From Prevotella sp. (GTDB lineage Bacteria; Bacteroidota; Bacteroidia; Bacteroidales; Bacteroidaceae), in contig JAHHQW010000039.1 in the NCBI GenBank assembly GCA_020026195.1, forward strand, positions 1 to 22,685: a stretch of DNA of 22,685 nucleotides, read 5' to 3'. The notes beneath the pieces are model-generated. The model saw nothing but the letters and a program-made list of their open reading frames with translations, was not told the origin of the DNA and searched no databases. The position numbers and the translations under genes are program-made. Shown here one piece after another: positions 8,060 through 15,632 of the stretch (the first letter of the stretch is position 1; each line of letters starts with the position of its first letter).

Positions 8060-8935
8060 ATGAAATATCAGTATTATAAGATAGCGGACATCTGTTTCAG
8101 AATAGGAAACGAAGAACTTATTAATGCCGTGGCATCAATGCCTGGCTTTAATGTCTTTGTTACTACAGAAAAAAAGGAACATAGGTTTGAAGTAATATAT
8201 GGGGATGTTCCCGAAGAGCCTGTTGAAATCAGCAGACAGTATGATTTTATGTCAGACGGTGTCGCATCTCGTTTTTCTTCTGTTCCTGGAGGCTATCATC
8301 TCATGATGAAACATGATGATGGTTCAGAACTTATTCTCTGGACATCACAGGAAGAAAGGAAAGTGTACATTAAAGGTTCGCTTGCTCCGCAGATGGTTCG
8401 TTTTGCATTATGGATTGCTTACGGCACCATGTGTGTTGGAGAGAACAGAATACCAATTCATGGAAGCTGCATAGTTAATGCCGGACGTGCTTACATATTC
8501 CTTGGAGAAAGTGGTACTGGCAAGAGTACACATACACGTCTGTGGCGTGAGAATATAGAAGGTTCGCATCTGCTTAACGATGACAGTCCCATAATCTCTG
8601 CCGAACCAGACGGAGTGTTTATTTATGGAAGTCCGTGGAGTGGAAAGACTCCTTGTTATCATCAGAAGAAATACCCTCTGTCTGCGTGTGTACGTCTAAG
8701 TCAGGCTCCGTTCAACCATATAGAAAAACTATCCGTATTAAAAGCCTATGCAGCACTGCATCCCTCGTGTCCTCCAGAATTTGCATACGATAATGTCCTG
8801 TATTCGGGAATAAGCAGCACGCTCGATAAAGTATTGTCAGAGGTAAATATATATCATCTTCAGTGTCTTCCCGATGCGGATGCAGCACGTCTGTCGTTTA
8901 ATACTATAAGCGGTAATGGAAGTAAAACTGTTTGA
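8060..8935 (+). CDS. HPr-kinase-like (HprK/PEPCK-fold) protein
   Basis: The 291 residues match the HPr kinase C-terminal fold as found in peptide-modification clusters, for example the kinases that phosphorylate some lasso peptides. A P-loop is clear as GESGTGKST (149-157). His134 in IPIHGS precedes it as in HPr kinase, and LLNDDSPII with Asp174-Asp175 supplies the acidic pair. The segment YGSPWSGKTPC (189-199) follows. The N-terminal 110 residues are poorly conserved and are not the HprK regulatory domain I recognise. A canonical catabolite-control HprK would sit elsewhere; pairing with PqqD argues for a peptide or protein kinase in a modification pathway. Substrate unknown. Its last 20 bases overlap the next gene, so the two are probably translationally coupled. 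Confidence 0.8.
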   Translation: MKYQYYKIADICFRIGNEELINAVASMPGFNVFVTTEKKEHRFEVIYGDVPEEPVEISRQYDFMSDGVASRFSSVPGGYHLMMKHDDGSELILWTSQEERKVYIKGSLAPQMVRFALWIAYGTMCVGENRIPIHGSCIVNAGRAYIFLGESGTGKSTHTRLWRENIEGSHLLNDDSPIISAEPDGVFIYGSPWSGKTPCYHQKKYPLSACVRLSQAPFNHIEKLSVLKAYAALHPSCPPEFAYDNVLYSGISSTLDKVLSEVNIYHLQCLPDADAARLSFNTISGNGSKTV

Positions 8936-9365
8936 GAACATTGATTTCTTTAATCTTGTAGAACAGGAACTAAACGAATGCGGCACTGTACGTCTGAGGG
9001 TCAAAGGATTCTCCATGCAGCCTCTTATACGTAACGGCAGGGATTCGGTTCTTCTTGAGAAATATGACGGACACAAACTGAATTATGGTGATATATGTCT
9101 GTTCCGTTATCGCAACAATCATATATTACATCGTTATAAAAGGGATGAAGGAAAATATATGATTATGCAGGGAGACAATGTTATTGCTGCGTGCGAAAAA
9201 TGTACTGTCAGTGATGTTGTGGCTGTCGTACGTGTGGTGTATCACAATGGTGTGGAGACATCGCCAGATACATTTAAATGGTACCTGATAACTAAGATGC
9301 ACAGAGGGTACGTCCGCTTAAGAATGATTGCTGGCAGCGTACTGAGAAAAGTTGGTCTGAGATAA
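8916..9365 (+). CDS. small S24/S26-type peptidase, Ser-His form
   Basis: This 149-residue protein has the boxes of the signal peptidase I/LexA fold. KGFSMQPLI holds the nucleophile Ser33, GDICLFRY and HILHRYKR contain His72 at the place of the usual lysine, and QGDN (85-88) is the last box. A Ser-His pair instead of Ser-Lys is known from archaeal, ER-type and SipW signal peptidases. Unlike those, no hydrophobic membrane anchor is visible at either end, so it may act in the cytoplasm. Its start lies inside the kinase gene (20-base overlap). Together with the PqqD-like protein it may trim or release a modified peptide; this is inference. A shared terminator follows the stop. Confidence 0.8.
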   Translation: MEVKLFENIDFFNLVEQELNECGTVRLRVKGFSMQPLIRNGRDSVLLEKYDGHKLNYGDICLFRYRNNHILHRYKRDEGKYMIMQGDNVIAACEKCTVSDVVAVVRVVYHNGVETSPDTFKWYLITKMHRGYVRLRMIAGSVLRKVGLR

Positions 9366-9382
9366 AAACTAACAGATATAAT

Positions 9383-9414
9383 AAACCGATACGGAAATGT
9401 TTGCGTATCGGTTT
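9383..9414. terminator. bidirectional terminator between convergent genes
   Basis: A perfect 11-base-pair stem (9383-9393 with 9404-9414) with a 10-base loop is followed by a T run on the plus strand (9412-9416, then ATTTT) and has A residues on the left flank. It ends the three-gene cassette on one strand and sits directly beyond the stop codon of the MFS gene on the other. Confidence 0.9.
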
Positions 9415-10818
9415 TTATTTTGCCTGTCTGTGCATTCGGTAATAACGTATAAAAGACGATAGCATTCCTAATAATGAAAGGATACCTCCTAAAATCATTG
9501 AAGCAACGGTGCCTTTATTTTTGAAGAAATGGAAAAGCATAGCTACACATGCAGCTCCCAAAGTCTGTCCCACAAGACGTGCTGAGGCTGTCATTCCGCC
9601 GGCACTGCCGGCGCGATACTGAGGCGCAGAAGATATCATGAGGAGGTTGTTAGGTGACTGGAAAAAACCGAATCCGATTCCGCAGACTGCGAAGCGCCAG
9701 GCTATATCCCAGAATCCGCTGTCGTCAGGAATATATGCCAGAAGAAAACTTCCGATGCAGAGTACGAACAATCCCATAGAACATAATAATTCAGGATTTA
9801 TCTTGTTGACGAGAAGTCCTGATACAGGTGCCATGAAAAATATTACGATGGGGTAGGATGTCATGAGCAGACCGGTCTGTCCTGCGTCGTATCCGAAACT
9901 GTGTGTGAGAAGGAAAGGCATGGCAATCATAGCCAGTGTCTGTGAGGCAAAGGATATGATGCTTGTTATCACAGACATGGAGAATGCGGGATGAGAAAGA
10001 AGGTCGAGCGGAAGCATAGGAAATTCTTCCTTTTTCTGATTGTTCACATATATAATGGTGAATACTATAAAGAGAACAAATGATAATATCACCACAGAAA
10101 TGTCGGCATCGTGAGAGAATGCTTCGAAACATCCTATGAACAGACCGAATACAAGAGCATTGAGCACAGCCTCGCGAATATTAAATTTGCGTCCTTCTAT
10201 CTTTGTTGGATTTTCGGGTAAGGATACACGTGCCAGCAGAAATGCTATTATTCCGAACGGGATATTGATTATGAAAAGCCACTGCCATGTTGCAACCGAC
10301 AGTATGAAACCTGTGAACACAGGACCTATTACGAGTCCTAATGCCACTACCATGGAATTAATTCCGATTCCTTTTCCAAGATGTTTTTTAGGGTAAATAA
10401 GTTTTACGAGAGATACGTTGATGCTCATTACCATGGCAGCTCCGATACCCTGGACGATACGTGCGGCTATAAGCATGTGAAACGAGTGAGACATTGCGCA
10501 AAACAATGAACCAATGGTGAACAGAACCATTCCCCACAAGTAGATTCTTCTATAGCTGTACAATTCGCCGAGAGCTGCGAAAGGCAGAAGCATCATTATG
10601 ATTACCAGCTGAAAAGCATTTACAATCCAGATGGAATCAGATGATGATACATTAAGTTCCTGTGCCAGCGTAGGCAGTGCAACGTTACACACCGTGCCGT
10701 CCATTACTGAAAAGAACAGACCACAGAGTATTGCAGTCATTGCCACATATATCTGTGGGCTGTGCAGACCATTCCATTCTTTGTTACCTATTATTTTCGA
10801 ATTATAATTTTCATCCAT
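9415..10818 (-). CDS. MFS efflux transporter, DHA2 (EmrB/QacA) type
   Basis: This is a predicted proton-driven drug or metabolite exporter of the inner membrane. With the ATG at 10818 it has 467 residues, right for the 14-helix DHA2 family. VMDGTVCNVALPTL in the first helix is the DHA2 motif around the conserved acidic residue. ELYSYRR is the loop 2-3 motif, and LGLVIGPVFTGFI is motif C of antiporters. The reading frame stays open up to a TTG at 10848, but that codon overlaps the promoter -7 box, so the ATG at 10818 is chosen. Substrate cannot be read from the sequence. No regulator or membrane-fusion partner is adjacent. Confidence 0.92.
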   Translation of the reverse strand: MDENYNSKIIGNKEWNGLHSPQIYVAMTAILCGLFFSVMDGTVCNVALPTLAQELNVSSSDSIWIVNAFQLVIIMMLLPFAALGELYSYRRIYLWGMVLFTIGSLFCAMSHSFHMLIAARIVQGIGAAMVMSINVSLVKLIYPKKHLGKGIGINSMVVALGLVIGPVFTGFILSVATWQWLFIINIPFGIIAFLLARVSLPENPTKIEGRKFNIREAVLNALVFGLFIGCFEAFSHDADISVVILSFVLFIVFTIIYVNNQKKEEFPMLPLDLLSHPAFSMSVITSIISFASQTLAMIAMPFLLTHSFGYDAGQTGLLMTSYPIVIFFMAPVSGLLVNKINPELLCSMGLFVLCIGSFLLAYIPDDSGFWDIAWRFAVCGIGFGFFQSPNNLLMISSAPQYRAGSAGGMTASARLVGQTLGAACVAMLFHFFKNKGTVASMILGGILSLLGMLSSFIRYYRMHRQAK

Positions 10819-10845
10819 TTCCGTATATATTTTCGAACCCGAAGG

Positions 10846-10878
10846 CAAAAGTATACATAATATTCCTAAATACCTAAA
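10846..10878 (-). promoter_or_regulatory. promoter of the MFS gene
   Basis: On the minus strand TACTTTTG (10853-10846) is a -7 box, with a degenerate TTTAG at about 20 bases upstream. Transcription would begin near 10840, which rules out the TTG at 10848 as a start and supports the ATG at 10818. Confidence 0.6.
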
Positions 10879-10976
10879 ACATTAAGTCACATAAAGCGAC
10901 ATATATATAACAAATCGTTCAGAATATCGTTATAATGAAGCATGGGTGGACAAATGTTCCATTAACGAATAAAAAA

Positions 10977-11008
10977 TTTGTGCAATCCGCAAAAAAAAAT
11001 TATCTTTG
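10977..11008 (+). promoter_or_regulatory. promoter of the psd-pssA operon
   Basis: TTTG (10977-10980) and TATCTTTG (11001-11008) are separated by 20 bases, a textbook Bacteroidetes promoter. The ATG at 11039 lies 30 bases beyond it, after an A-rich leader. Confidence 0.85.
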
Positions 11009-11038
11009 CAACGAAAATAATGCTGTTCTTAAAAGAAA

Positions 11039-11728
11039 ATGGGCAAAAGAATAAGAAAAATAAAAGATACACGATTACATAGGGAAGGTGTGGACACACT
11101 GTTTTTCGGAATGTTGTTTCTTATAGTGGGATCGATGACGTTACTGCATCTGTTCGAATCTAAAGTACCTTTCTATGTATTTTTAACTATATTTGGAATC
11201 GTATACCTCATAATAATCAATTTCTTCCGCTGTCCGAAGCGGTACTTCAATGCCGAAACAGATAAGATTGTTGTGGCACCTGCCGATGGCAAGATAGTCG
11301 TAGTGGAGGAAGTTGAGGAAGATAAATATTTTCATGATAAGAGAATGATGGTCTCTATATTCATGAGTCTGTTTAATGTACATGCTAACTGGTTTCCAGT
11401 AGACGGAAAAGTTATGTTCGTAGAGCACTTCGACGGCAACTTCCATAAAGCATGGCTTCCGAAGGCAAGTGAGGAAAACGAACATGCGGACGTAATGATA
11501 GAAACAGCTGACGGTCATAAAATACTATGCCGGCAGATAGCAGGTGCCATGGCACGACGCATCGTTACTTACGCAAAGACTGGTGAAGAATGTTTCATCG
11601 ACCAGCATCTCGGATTTATTAAGTTTGGCTCTCGCGTAGACATATATCTCCCTCTTGGTACTGAAATATGCGTTAATATGGGACAGTCTACCGTAGGTGA
11701 CCAGACAGTTATAGCTAAATTGAAGTAA
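11039..11728 (+). CDS. psd: phosphatidylserine decarboxylase, short type
   Basis: The enzyme decarboxylates phosphatidylserine to phosphatidylethanolamine, using a pyruvoyl group made by self-cleavage. The 229-residue chain is the short bacterial/archaeal form. Two hydrophobic segments (about 21-39 and 44-62) anchor it to the inner membrane. Asp83 (APADGK) and His115 (FNVHANWFP) fit the activating residues. The cleavage site is Gly197-Ser198 (IKFGSRVDIY), where the short family has GS. The pssA gene begins at the base after its stop codon, so the two consecutive steps of the pathway are made together. Confidence 0.95.
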   Translation: MGKRIRKIKDTRLHREGVDTLFFGMLFLIVGSMTLLHLFESKVPFYVFLTIFGIVYLIIINFFRCPKRYFNAETDKIVVAPADGKIVVVEEVEEDKYFHDKRMMVSIFMSLFNVHANWFPVDGKVMFVEHFDGNFHKAWLPKASEENEHADVMIETADGHKILCRQIAGAMARRIVTYAKTGEECFIDQHLGFIKFGSRVDIYLPLGTEICVNMGQSTVGDQTVIAKLK

Positions 11729-12439
11729 ATGGCAAATATTGTTACAAGACAGATTCCTAATTCGATTACTTGCTGTAATCTGATATCAGGCGGCATTGCT
11801 ACATACTTCGCCTTTGGCGGAGAACTGAAACTGGCGTTCCTTTTCATAGTAATCGGCGCAGTGTTTGATTTCTTCGACGGAATGGCAGCCCGACTGCTGG
11901 GCGTTTCATCTCCTGTCGGAAAGGAACTTGATTCTCTTGCAGACAATGTAACGTTCGGTCTTGCTCCGGCAGCGATGGTATTTCATCAGCTGTCTGTATC
12001 GGAATATCCCGAATCAATGAACGGTATTGCCGAATATATTCCTTTTATTGCATTTATCATTTCGGCTTTTTCAGCGCTTCGTCTTGCTAAGTTTAACCTC
12101 GACGAACGTCAGGCAACATCCTTCATAGGACTGCCTACTCCTGCTCATGCACTGTTCTGGTGCTCTCTGTTGGTAGGACTGTCTGATTTCTTTGCAGAAA
12201 TGGAATATGCATGGATAGTACTTATCGTGACTGCTTTCATAAGCAGTATCATGCTTGTGGCAGAGATTCCTCTGTTTGCACTCAAATTTAAGAATCTTTC
12301 ATGGAAGGACAACTGGGTAAGATATGTATTTATCTTATCATGCGTACCTCTACTGATAATATTTAAAACATCTTCGTTTGCAGTGATTATAGCATGGTAT
12401 GTCTTATTGTCGGCTGTCACTAAAAACATTGTAAAGTGA
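11729..12439 (+). CDS. pssA: CDP-diacylglycerol-serine O-phosphatidyltransferase
   Basis: It makes phosphatidylserine from CDP-diacylglycerol and serine at the inner membrane, supplying the decarboxylase encoded just upstream. The CDP-alcohol phosphatidyltransferase motif is complete: Asp47, Asp50-Gly51, Ala54-Arg55, Gly64, Asp68 and Asp72 with the family's exact spacing. The 236 residues carry several membrane helices spread from about residue 15 to the C terminus, the usual plan for the membrane-bound PssA type. The ATG directly abuts the psd stop (TAAATG), and its own TGA overlaps the next ATG (TGATG), both signs of coupled translation. Confidence 0.95.
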   Translation: MANIVTRQIPNSITCCNLISGGIATYFAFGGELKLAFLFIVIGAVFDFFDGMAARLLGVSSPVGKELDSLADNVTFGLAPAAMVFHQLSVSEYPESMNGIAEYIPFIAFIISAFSALRLAKFNLDERQATSFIGLPTPAHALFWCSLLVGLSDFFAEMEYAWIVLIVTAFISSIMLVAEIPLFALKFKNLSWKDNWVRYVFILSCVPLLIIFKTSSFAVIIAWYVLLSAVTKNIVK

Positions 12440-12720
12440 TGTTTATATTACAGTTCTTTTTCTTAATATTCATAATTTTCCTCATTGTCGGATTGTTCAT
12501 CGTGCTGCGTATATTTCTTACTATACGTCGTACGGCAGGAAAGTTCCGTGATTTCGCAAGCGGGGGCTTTCGTAATAAACAGACTTCTGCTGACAACGGA
12601 CCGAAATATGACAAGAAAAGCGGTGTGGTTATCATTGACACAAGAAGCGAGGAGGAGAGACGTAGAAAAATATTTCCCGAAGGTGTCGGAGAGTATGTCA
12701 AGTTTCGTGATGTGAAATAA
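12439..12720 (+). CDS. DUF4834 family small membrane protein
   Basis: This 93-residue protein has one N-terminal membrane helix (about 4-28), then a basic stretch (RIFLTIRRTAGKFRDF) and a charged, probably unstructured C-terminal part with TRSEEERRRK. The pattern matches DUF4834, a Bacteroidetes family of unknown function. The ATG at 12439 overlaps the pssA stop; a GTG one codon earlier is possible but less likely. Its place in the phospholipid operon is the only clue to function. No clear terminator follows. Confidence 0.8.
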   Translation: MFILQFFFLIFIIFLIVGLFIVLRIFLTIRRTAGKFRDFASGGFRNKQTSADNGPKYDKKSGVVIIDTRSEEERRRKIFPEGVGEYVKFRDVK

Positions 12721-12903
12721 TGGTGTCGAATTGTACTTTTAAGAGGCGCAGCTGTTCCATGTATGGTATAAAAGACGAGAGATTTATACATTCGTAAAGC
12801 AACGATTCTGACAACTAAATGTTGTATTATTCATGAAAAATTGTGTGAATTAGCGTGTTTTCGTTGACATAAATCAAAAAAGCGATATAGAAATGCCATA
12901 ACT

Positions 12904-12935
12904 TTTGGTGATTTGAAATAAAACACTTACCTTTG
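12904..12935 (+). promoter_or_regulatory. promoter of the initiator tRNA gene
   Basis: TTTG (12904-12907) and TACCTTTG (12928-12935) are 20 bases apart, a consensus Bacteroidetes promoter about 24 bases before the tRNA. The stretch from 12721 to this promoter holds no gene that I can see. Confidence 0.85.
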
Positions 12936-12958
12936 CACTCGCATTTAAGAAATAACAT

Positions 12959-13031
12959 CGCGGAGTGGAGCAGTTGGTAGCTCGCAAGGCTCATAACCTT
13001 GAGGCCAGACGTTCGAGTCGTCTCTCCGCAA
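12959..13031 (+). tRNA. initiator tRNA-fMet (CAU)
   Basis: All arms fold: acceptor 12959-12965 with 13024-13030, D stem GAGC/GCTC, anticodon stem CAAGG/CCTTG around CTCATAA (anticodon CAT at 12992-12994), and T stem AGACG/CGTCT around TTCGAGT. Two initiator marks are present: the C1 x A72 mismatch at the acceptor end and the A11-U24 pair in the D stem. The third mark, three G-C pairs at 29-31/39-41, is incomplete because pair 29-41 is A-U here. The discriminator is A73, followed by CTA, so CCA is not encoded. The gene has its own promoter and terminator. Confidence 0.95.
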
Positions 13032-13035
13032 CTAC

Positions 13036-13066
13036 AAAGTACAATCATTTTGGTTGTACTTTTTTT
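13036..13066 (+). terminator. terminator after the tRNA
   Basis: A 9-base-pair stem (13036-13044 with 13054-13062), extendable by a U-G and a C-G pair, is followed by a run of T residues to 13066. It lies 4 bases after the mature tRNA end. Confidence 0.85.
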
Positions 13067-13176
13067 ATTTGTGACAGTTTGGTATCAGATTATTTGTTTG
13101 AATGATAGTAAACACTTAAAAATCATAAAAATGCAGTGTTGGTGATTATAAATATATTTTATATAAGTATTTTTTG

Positions 13177-13184
13177 TATCTTTG
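13177..13184 (+). promoter_or_regulatory. -7 box of the lepA operon promoter
   Basis: TATCTTTG followed by C matches the Bacteroidetes -7 element, 21 bases before the lepA ATG. No clean TTTG is found at the usual distance upstream, where the sequence is A/T-rich. Confidence 0.65.
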
Positions 13185-13205
13185 CACTAAAATTTTGGAC
13201 ATTTG

Positions 13206-14987
13206 ATGAAAAATATAAGGAACTTTTGTATCATAGCTCATATAGACCACGGAAAGTCAACCCTGGCAGACCGACTTCTTGAATTTACACGTACCATAAA
13301 TGTTACCGAAGGGCAGATGCTCGACGACATGGATTTGGAACGAGAACGCGGTATAACCATCAAGAGTCATGCCATACAGATGGAATATGAAATGGATGGA
13401 GAAAAGTATATTCTCAATCTTATAGATACTCCGGGACACGTAGACTTTTCGTATGAAGTATCACGCAGTATTGCTGCCTGCGAAGGTGCTCTGCTCGTTG
13501 TTGATGCTACTCAGGGTGTACAGGCACAGACTATATCAAACCTTTACATGGCTATCGAACATGACCTTGAGATTATTCCGGTTATCAATAAAGTTGATAT
13601 GCCGAGTGCTATGCCCGACGAGGTTGAAGATGAAATTGTAGACCTTATCGGATGTGACAGAAGTGACATTATCCGTGCTTCGGGTAAGACTGGCGAAGGC
13701 GTGGAAGATATTCTTCGTGCCGTTGTAGAGCGTATTCCGCATCCTGTGGGAGATGAGACAGCACCATTACAGGCTCTTATTTTCGATTCAGTGTTCAATT
13801 CATTCCGCGGAATTATAGCATACTTTAAGGTCGTAAACGGCGTAATACGTCAGGGCGACAAGGTTAAGTTCTTTAATACCGGTATGGAATACGATGCAGA
13901 TGAAGTAGGTGTGTTGAAGATGGACATGGTTCCGCGTAAGGAACTGCGTACTGGTGATGTAGGATACATCATAAGCGGTATTAAGGACAGTACGGAAGTA
14001 AAGGTAGGTGATACCATAACCCATGTGGCACGTCCTTGCGAAAAGGCCATAGAAGGATTCCAGGAAGTGAAGCCGATGGTGTTTGCCGGTGTTTATCCTA
14101 TTGACCCGGCAGATTATGAGAATCTTAGAGCTTCGCTTGAGAAATTGCAGCTTAACGATGCATCAATCACATTTACCCCTGAATCATCTGTAGCACTCGG
14201 TTTCGGTTTCCGCTGCGGATTCCTCGGACTGCTGCACATGGAAATCGTACAGGAACGTCTGGACCGTGAGTTCAACATGGATGTCATAACCACTGTTCCT
14301 AACGTTTCGTATATGGTTTACGACAAGCAGGGAGAGAAGAAGGAAGTTCACAATCCTTCGGGACTGCCGGAGCTTACAATGATTGACCATATCGAAGAAC
14401 CATACATTCGTGCAACGATTATTACTGCTACTACATACATAGGTCCGATTATGACGCTGTGTCTTGATAAACGAGGCGAACTCGTTAAACAGGAATATGT
14501 AAGTGGCAACAGAGTAGAAATATATTTCGATATGCCTTTAGGTGAGATTGTCATAGACTTTTATGACAAACTTAAGAGTATATCAAAGGGATATGCTTCG
14601 TTCGACTATCATGTCAGCGAATTCCGTCCCTCTAAATTGGTAAAGCTGGATATCCTGCTTAACGGTGAGCCTGTGGATGCCCTGTCTACACTTACACATC
14701 AGGACAATGCACAGAACTTCGGTAGAAGAATGTGCGAGAAACTAAAGGAACTCATACCGCGCCAGCAGTTTGATATTGCAATACAGGCAGCAATAGGTGC
14801 TAAGATTGTGGCTCGAGAAACTATTAAGTGCGTACGTAAGGACGTTACGGCCAAGTGCTATGGTGGTGACGTCAGCCGTAAGCGTAAGTTGCTCGAAAAG
14901 CAGAAAAAAGGAAAAAAGAGAATGAAACAGATTGGTAACGTCGAAGTTCCGCAGAAAGCATTCCTTGCAGTTCTGAAGCTCGACTAA
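13206..14987 (+). CDS. lepA: elongation factor 4 (LepA), ribosome GTPase
   Basis: LepA/EF4 is a translational GTPase that binds the ribosome and acts in back-translocation or in late steps of 30S assembly and initiation. The 593 residues have the G1 motif AHIDHGKST (11-19), RGIT (48-51), DTPGH (74-78) and NKVD (128-131). They end in the LepA-specific lysine-rich tail (KKGKKRMKQIGNVEVPQKAF) that enters the ribosome. The ATG at 13206 is preferred over a TTG one codon earlier. A Crp/Fnr gene follows 30 bases later, with a permease gene after that, so the three are probably one operon. Confidence 0.97.
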   Translation: MKNIRNFCIIAHIDHGKSTLADRLLEFTRTINVTEGQMLDDMDLERERGITIKSHAIQMEYEMDGEKYILNLIDTPGHVDFSYEVSRSIAACEGALLVVDATQGVQAQTISNLYMAIEHDLEIIPVINKVDMPSAMPDEVEDEIVDLIGCDRSDIIRASGKTGEGVEDILRAVVERIPHPVGDETAPLQALIFDSVFNSFRGIIAYFKVVNGVIRQGDKVKFFNTGMEYDADEVGVLKMDMVPRKELRTGDVGYIISGIKDSTEVKVGDTITHVARPCEKAIEGFQEVKPMVFAGVYPIDPADYENLRASLEKLQLNDASITFTPESSVALGFGFRCGFLGLLHMEIVQERLDREFNMDVITTVPNVSYMVYDKQGEKKEVHNPSGLPELTMIDHIEEPYIRATIITATTYIGPIMTLCLDKRGELVKQEYVSGNRVEIYFDMPLGEIVIDFYDKLKSISKGYASFDYHVSEFRPSKLVKLDILLNGEPVDALSTLTHQDNAQNFGRRMCEKLKELIPRQQFDIAIQAAIGAKIVARETIKCVRKDVTAKCYGGDVSRKRKLLEKQKKGKKRMKQIGNVEVPQKAFLAVLKLD

Positions 14988-15002
14988 AATCTGTTTATAA
15001 AT

Positions 15003-15010
15003 AGAAAGGA
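15003..15010 (+). promoter_or_regulatory. Shine-Dalgarno-like site before the Crp/Fnr gene
   Basis: An AGAAAGGA purine tract lies 7 bases before the ATG at 15018. Such a site is notable because most genes in this window lack one. Confidence 0.5.
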
Positions 15011-15017
15011 TAGTCAG

Positions 15018-15614
15018 ATGAAAGGATTTGAGTATAACATAGGCGACATTGCCAAGGAACTGGCAAGAAAGTACAGTACCATGTCACATGATGATCTTGA
15101 TGTACTGCGTAACATACTCGTACCTATGAAGTTTAACAAGGGTGATATGATATTGTCTGAAGGTGACATCTGCCGACACATATATTATATCGACAAGGGA
15201 CTTGTGCGACAGTTCTATATCAAGAAAGGTAAGGAAGTAACCGAACATCTGGCTGTTGAAGGAAATATCGTTATGTGTATCGAAAGTCTTTTCCGTGACG
15301 AGAAGACACGTCTTCAGGTAGAGGCTATAGAGAATACACTGATATTTGCACTTCCTAAGGTGCGTCTTGAAGAAGTTGCCCTTCACAACCAGAACATTCA
15401 GATTCTTTATCGTAAAATTCTTGAAGAGTCTTTGATTCAGTCGCAGGTTCATGCTGACCTTGTACGTTTTGAAACGGCAAAGGACAGATACAAGAAACTC
15501 TGTAAACTTCAGCCCCAGGTTGTTGCACGCACCCCGCTGATTTATATAGCCAGTTACTTGCAGATGACTCCCGAAACTCTCAGTCGTGTTCGTTCAATGA
15601 CACTTCTCGACTGA
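15018..15614 (+). CDS. Crp/Fnr-family transcriptional regulator
   Basis: The 198 residues fit a Crp/Fnr regulator: a cyclic-nucleotide-binding-type beta-roll (about 22-135, with FNKGDMILSEGD), a long dimer helix (about 137-165) and a C-terminal helix-turn-helix (IASYLQMTPETLSRVRS, about 175-192). The chain stops almost directly after the recognition helix, a little shorter than most relatives. There are no cysteines arranged as in an FNR iron-sulfur cluster, so oxygen sensing by that route is unlikely; the ligand is unknown. It lies between lepA and the permease gene, with gaps of 30 and 18 bases. Confidence 0.88.
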   Translation: MKGFEYNIGDIAKELARKYSTMSHDDLDVLRNILVPMKFNKGDMILSEGDICRHIYYIDKGLVRQFYIKKGKEVTEHLAVEGNIVMCIESLFRDEKTRLQVEAIENTLIFALPKVRLEEVALHNQNIQILYRKILEESLIQSQVHADLVRFETAKDRYKKLCKLQPQVVARTPLIYIASYLQMTPETLSRVRSMTLLD

Positions 15615-15632
15615 TGTAAATAAAGACGCATA

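Noticed and set aside
12836..12850. Possible terminator or small RNA after the DUF4834 gene
   Set aside because: The only paired element near here (ACAAC/GTTGT around 12811-12825) has a five-base stem and no T run, so it is not supported.
13203..13205. TTG start for lepA
   Set aside because: The next codon is an ATG that gives the standard LepA N terminus.
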